Of a DNA stretch of 64,000 nt, positions 59,110 through 64,000 are shown in pieces (within the stretch, counting starts at the first letter, position 1; the number at the start of each line of letters is the position of its first letter). Origin of the DNA: Sipunculus nudus (Eukaryota; Annelida; Sipuncula; Golfingiida; Sipunculidae); the NCBI GenBank assembly GCA_026874595.1, contig CM049312.1, positions 76,483,429-76,547,428 of the forward strand, written 5' to 3'. The notes below the pieces were generated by a model. That model searched no databases, was not told the DNA's origin, and worked only from the letters and a program-made list of their open reading frames with translations. A program made the position numbers and the translations under genes.

Positions 59110-60180
59110 CCTTGTAACATGGATAGGGATCAGAACAAAAGAATAGGGATTAGGTAACACAGAGATAGGGATCAGGTAACACAGAGGTAGGAATCAAGTA
59201 ACACAGGAGCAGGGGTCAAGTTACTCAGATGTAGGGATCGGCTGACACAAATATAGGGATCAGGTAAACAGGAGAAGGGATTATGTAACACAGGAGTAGG
59301 GATCAGGTAACGGGAGTAGGTATCAGGTAACACGGGAGTAGGGATCAAGTAACACAGGAGTAGGGATCAGGTAACATGCATGTAGGGAACAGCTGAAACC
59401 AGAATAGGGATCAGGTAAAGCAGGAATAGGCATCAGGTAACACAGGAGTAGGGATCAGGTAAAGCAGGAGTAGGGATCAGGTAAAGCAGGAGTAGGGATC
59501 TGGTAACAGGAGTAGGGATCTGGTAACACAGGAGTAGGGATCTGGTAACACAGGAGTAGGGATCAGGTAACACAGGAGTAGGGATCTGGTAAAGCAGGAG
59601 TAGGGATCTGGTAACACAGGAGTAGGGATCAGGTAACACAGGAGTAGGGATCTGGTAACAGGAGTAGGGATCTGGTAACACAGGAGTAGGGATCTGGTAA
59701 CACAGGAGTAGGGATCTGGTAAAGCAGGAGTAGGGATCTGGTAACACAGGAGTAGGGATCAGGTAACACAGGAGTAGGGATCTGGTAACAGGAGTAGGGA
59801 TCTGGTAACACAGGAGTAGGGATCTGGTAAAGCAGGAGTAGGGATCTGGTAACACAGGAGTAGGGATCAGGTAACACAGGAGTAGGGATCTGGTAAAGCA
59901 GGAGTAGGGATCTGGTAAAGCAGGAGTAGGGATCAGGTAAAGCAGGAGTAGGGATCAGGTAACACAGGAGTAGGGATCTGGTAAAGCAGGAGTAGGGATC
60001 TGGTAACACAGGAGTAGGGATCTGGTAAAGCAGGAGTAGGGATCTGGTAACACAGGAGTAGGGATCTGGTAACAGGAGTAGGGATCTGGTAACACAGGAG
60101 TAGGGATCTGGTAACAGGAGTAGGGATCTCGTAACACAGGAGTAGTGATCAGGTTCACATGAGTACGGATCTGATAACTG
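59110..60180. repeat. 22-bp minisatellite, about 1.1 kb
   Basis: The unit GTAACACAGGAGTAGGGATC plus AG or TG repeats about 48 times. Variants are a 22-bp AAAGCAGG form and a 20-bp form lacking two bases. The order of variants repeats in blocks (for example 59583-59800), suggesting higher-order amplification. The left edge (59110-59400) is more diverged. Because three units make 66 bp, minus-strand frames of 207 and 140 codons remain open, repeating residues such as LPDPYSCVTRSLLLCYQIPT. They are artefacts of the array. Confidence 0.95.
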
Positions 60181-61361
60181 GAAAGGAAAACAGGTTATAT
60201 TAACCAGGAATTGAGAACATAGTTTTGTAACACAGAAAGCTTGAGTATGCAATGCAAGGAATGAAGAATGTAAGAGAATATTTGGGAAATAATTATATTT
60301 AGAGGCTGATGTAGAGAAAAAGATTTAAGTTCTGTCATCAACCCTCATCAACCCACTAAAGATCGTTGTGATAATATCGAGTAAGGATGGGCCTGGCTGT
60401 GATCCCTGCCATTGTACAACTTTAACAACATCCTGGGGAAAGGACTCAGACTTGTAACATGTAACATGATTATATCTCCTGGTAGATAAGTTGTGTACCA
60501 AATCAATATAGTTAGTACATGAGATGATGTTACCATGGCAACCATCATTTGGGATTATTAACTGTTCCAATGGTCAGTTTGATAACTGGTTCATTGACCA
60601 GAACTGGACCTTCTATAAATCTATGTATTGGCCTCTACTTAAGAATTGGTACCACGTACTGACCAGTGAGGTTAGGGCAGCATTAAATCATTAACTTCAC
60701 TGGCAATAGAGTTATAGAACTCTGTCCCCAGGGCTCAATACAGAGACTGACTTGTCAAGTGTATATTTGGTCATACACAAATTTATAACATAAAAAAATG
60801 ATACTTTATCTACTGTGTTATGTTAATGCTTGTTGTTAAATCAGTTTTATGACATACACAGATGACTGGAGACGATGATGTGTCATGAATCAGCTGTCTC
60901 TATGGATCAATTTTTACCAAATTTATTTTGGTTTTACTTTATGATTTCATTCCCAATTGTAGTGATTACTTTTATATATGGTTTCCTTCCCAGATGTAGT
61001 GATTCTTTTTTTTTTATATTATGATTTCTTTTCCATGTATGGTTATTGTTTTACGGTCCTCACTGGTTTCATTCTTGTAAAACATGCATGAAACAGCTTT
61101 CCATACTGTGCCTTGCTACCTTTATCTTTCCACGCATACATATAAATATCAAATAAATATTAAATCAAACCTGTGTTGATTTTGTTGTGTGAATAATTTA
61201 TTCGCTCATGCGTGTAACTTTCTTGTTTCCTTACAAGAGAAAGGAGGTTGTTTCCTGTGATCTCATTCATTGTATATCTAGTACATGTATATAGAACAAA
61301 ACATCATTTTCCGAAAACCTGTGTGTATGTCATATAGATATATATGCATGTGTTTGTCTTT
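60181..61361. repeat. Unassigned DNA with a 46-bp tandem pair
   Basis: At 60935-61045 a segment around ATGATTTCATTCCCAATTGTAGTGATT is followed by a diverged copy and a partial third. The minus-strand frames at 60325-60570 have no supported identity. Confidence 0.4.
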
Positions 61362-62492
61362 TTATGCCCCCGCCACAAAGTGGCCGGGGCATATAGTTTT
61401 ACCCATGTCCGTCCTTCCGTCATTCCGAAATAAAACAGTTGTACAGACTTTTTTTTTGCAATGCCTGCAGATATTGGCCTGATTTTAGGTGTGTGGGCAG
61501 ATATTGACCAGTTACAGATGGAGTTCGCGTTTAGTCCCAGTTGACCTACTTTTGACCGTTTTACGGCTCCTTAACATAGAAAATTTCATGAAAAATATAA
61601 ATTTTCATGACAAATACACATGTACGTTTTTTTTTTCGCAGTGCTTGCAGATATTGGCCTGATTTTTGGTGTGTGGGCAGATATTGACCAGTTACAGAAT
61701 GAGTTTGCGTTTTTGTCCCAGTTGACATACTTTTGACAGTTTTACGGCTCCTTAACATAGAAAATTTCATGAAAAATATAAATTTTCATGACAAATACAC
61801 ATGTACTGACTTTTTTTGCAATACCTGCAGATATTGGCCTGATTTTTGGTTTGTGGGCAGATAATGACCAGTTACAGATGGAGTTTATGTTTTGTTCCAG
61901 TTGACCTACTTTTGACCGTTTGACGGTGCTCTAACATAGAAAATTTAATAAAAAAGTGCACATGTACGGACTTTTTTTCGCAATGCCTGCAGATACGGTT
62001 TTTTGTCTCAGTTGACCTACTTTTGACCATTTGACTGCTCCTGAACATAGAAAGTTTCATGAAAAATAGAAAAATTTTTTCATAACAAATGCATATGTAC
62101 CGATATTTTTTCCTCAATGCCTGCAGATACCACCCTGCTTTTTTATGTGTTGGTAGATAATGACAGTTACAGATCGAGTTTGCGTTTCATCAGGGTTGAC
62201 CTACTTTTTATTGTTTTACGGCTCCTTAACATAGAAAATTTCATGAAAGACAGAGTTTTTATGGAAAATGCACATGTATGGACTTTTTTTCACAGTGCCT
62301 GCAGATACTGGCCTAATTTTTGGTGTGTTGCTTGATAATGACCCGTAACAGATCGAGTTTGCATTTTGCCCTTGTTGACCTACTTTTGACCATATGACAC
62401 CTCCTGAACTCCTGAAATTTTTCAAAATTTAACAAATGTTTCTAATTTGCCCCAGGCGGGGGCTTTCGTGTCGTTCCAATATACACATCTAG
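61362..62492 (+). mobile_element. Pearl/Helentron-like element H2
   Basis: Second member of the H1 family. The head hairpin CCCCGCCAC (61368-61376), AAA, GTGGCCGGGG (61380-61389) is followed by GTCCGTCCTTCCGTC. Unit marks lie at 61458, 61638 and 61818 (exactly 180 bp apart), then 61980, about 62114 and about 62292, where units are deleted or diverged. The 3' end has GCCCCAGGCGGGGGC and then TTTCGTGTCGTTCC, and it terminates in CTAG (62489-62492) plus T. Compared with H1 it lacks a nested insertion. Minus-strand frames inside are artefacts. Confidence 0.8.
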
Positions 62493-63854
62493 TTTATTTA
62501 TCTGTTATGTTCTATGTTTAACCCCCTCCCCACCTTTTTTTCCTCTGTGTATGTTTGTGAAAGCAAGAATGAAACAGTCACAAGAACAATTATTGTCTAG
62601 GTTATATTTCATATTTTGATGCAGTCTTGTGTGTTATTAACATGACATTTCAAGTGAAATGGACTCAATTTAACCTCAAAATTAAAATGCTTAACATACA
62701 TCACCAGACATGAGCAAAGGGAAATGTTATAATAATGAAAATGCAGGTAATACCAATAATTTACATGCCATGCGCCAGCACACCAGGGCTCAAACCCAGT
62801 ACCCATGGGTAGGCAGCTGCGTATCTGCTGATTGTATTGCACCTTTAACTCTCCTAACAGCACTCTAAGATCAGGCTTACCAGTCAGCAATCCAGGAGAT
62901 TAATTCCGACAATTTATCTGTCGGCCTGATAGGAGATCATCAATAGGGATTGGAGACAATTCAACACAGACCACTCCACATCTAAATCTTATTAATGATG
63001 AAAACACCAGGGCTCAGGGAATTTGATGGGATTAACTGTACTTGGGGAACCTCAAGTTTGGACAAGAAACCTCACTGTTTGTTCATCTGGTAACATAATA
63101 AATAGTTCTGAGAGTGACAGAGCGATAGAGGGAGAAAGTCAGCATTTAGATCACATTTAGATGTGACACAGTATCTGTGATAGCTGTTTGTTTGTTATGC
63201 TGCTTGTATATAATTTATATAAAGGAATTGATTATTTTTCTACAGCTGTTACCTATATTATTACAGTCCAAACAGGTGTAAGTCTGTAAAAGTTTATGAT
63301 TTCAAAATTTACAGAAATGTCAAGAGAATTTAAAATTGACCTTTGAATGGTTTCATTTGTTTCATGAGTTCCAGGTTCACTTTAAACTCAAAAGATTGCA
63401 GATTGCAAAATAATGAATATGCATTCTTTTATAAAAAATGACCTTTGAAATTTTTCATAGCCTTAACCAATAACTGTACCTTTTTACATATACCAATCAG
63501 ATTAAAAATGTACTTAAATTAAAAAAAAAATGTTGGTTGCCTTTCCTGTGTCAAGACTTAATGAACTTCTCCTTGAATAAAAATGATTTTTATAGAAAAA
63601 AAAACATTTTATTTATATGTAATAATGATATCTTATTAAAATAAAGATATTTAATTTTTTTTAATTGTTTTCCTTTGAATAACTCTGAAAACCATTTGAG
63701 AATTTGATTTGATAATATAGGGGAATATTAAGATGTACTGATAAAAGACTGTACAAAATGATGTGACAGTGATAGGTCTGTGAGGGCATCATGGAATGAA
63801 CTTTATATGTTGAAAATTTCATAATGACATCATGGAACATTGAATAAAGTCTAT
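62493..63854. other. Mostly featureless; tRNA-like B box on the minus strand
   Basis: About 62760-62830, read on the minus strand, contains GGTTTGAGCCC (62786-62796), a good B box. This suggests a small tRNA-derived SINE fragment; no A box or tail could be placed. The remainder is AT-rich. Confidence 0.4.
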
Positions 63855-64000
63855 ACAGTTAAACCTGTGTTATGAGACCACCCATGGGACTGGCCAGAAG
63901 TGGTCTTGATTCACAGGTGTTCTTCTTTGACAGGTCAGTTGTAACCAATATGAATGCCTTCAGTTCACCTTACAGTGGTCATAATAAACAGGTGGTCTTA
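63855..64000 (+). repeat. Dispersed repeat cut by the window end
   Basis: TTAAACCTGTG, GAGACCACC, GTGGTCTTGATTCACAGGTG and AACAGGTGGTCTTA recur in alternating orientation and resemble the 17-bp array region at 31270-31410. The right boundary lies outside the window. Confidence 0.5.

Noticed and set aside
59433-60252. 140- and 207-codon minus-strand frames rich in PDPYSC and RSLLL motifs
   Set aside because: Produced by the 22-bp minisatellite. The repetitive peptide, several frames open at once and the lack of any non-repeat domain argue against a gene.
60325-60570. Possible reverse-transcriptase fragment on the minus strand
   Set aside because: The frame has a QPGPSLL stretch faintly like a reverse-transcriptase motif, but no catalytic aspartates or other motifs are visible.
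1-64000. Bacterial, phage or CRISPR-type system
   Set aside because: No dense coding, no ribosome-binding sites, no spaced repeat-spacer array; the tandem repeats are head-to-tail without unique spacers.

Overview
The window looks like AT-rich, intron- and repeat-dominated nuclear DNA from a lophotrochozoan animal, most likely a mollusc and plausibly a bivalve. This rests on the repeat families: Pearl/Helentron-like elements with a CCCCGCCAC hairpin head and roughly 180-bp internal repeats, a second Helentron-like family beginning TTTTAGCCCTCAGCC, an AGCTCAGCTGAC-headed repeat, and tRNA-derived SINEs. No bacterial-style operon, rRNA, intact tRNA, CRISPR array or complete protein gene is present. 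The long open frames (253, 207 and 140 codons) are by-products of tandem arrays.

Layout. 1-9.8 kb: Helentron-like H1 with a second family nested in it (834-2369), a SINE with a perfect 16-bp target duplication (4403-4823), and a two-unit AGCTCAGCTGAC element (5521-6880). 9.8-20 kb: the best coding evidence. A possible first coding exon (9849-9885) and a membrane-segment exon (13757-13908) match in splice phase. Weaker possible exons lie at 15247-15456, 17664-17712 and 19586-19709. The same stretch holds a 63-bp array, a 26-bp array and TTAA-flanked MITEs. 20-39 kb: mostly unremarkable intron-like DNA with MITEs, relic repeats, two more SINE copies, a 17-bp array, a hAT-type MITE and a possible terminal exon (26821-26981). 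39-46 kb: a 122-bp satellite, a short-TIR element and a 2.4-kb hAT-like element carrying a nested TTAA MITE. 46-64 kb: mostly featureless, then a CpG-richer locus with two phase-matched possible exons (53250-53652), a second copy of the nested Helentron-like family (57055-58089), a 1.1-kb 22-bp minisatellite (59110-60180), a second H1-type element (61362-62492), and the start of another dispersed repeat at the window end.

All protein-coding proposals are on the + strand. They could belong to one large gene whose introns fill the window, or to more than one gene; the sequence alone does not decide. None of the proposed exons could be assigned to a known family.

The mobile elements form a layered record: MITEs inside hAT-like DNA, and one Helentron-like family inside another. 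I found no convincing new multi-gene system. The most interesting leads are the phase-matched exon pairs, an array of donor-like motifs directly after a possible exon, and a six-copy TTAA-flanked MITE family.
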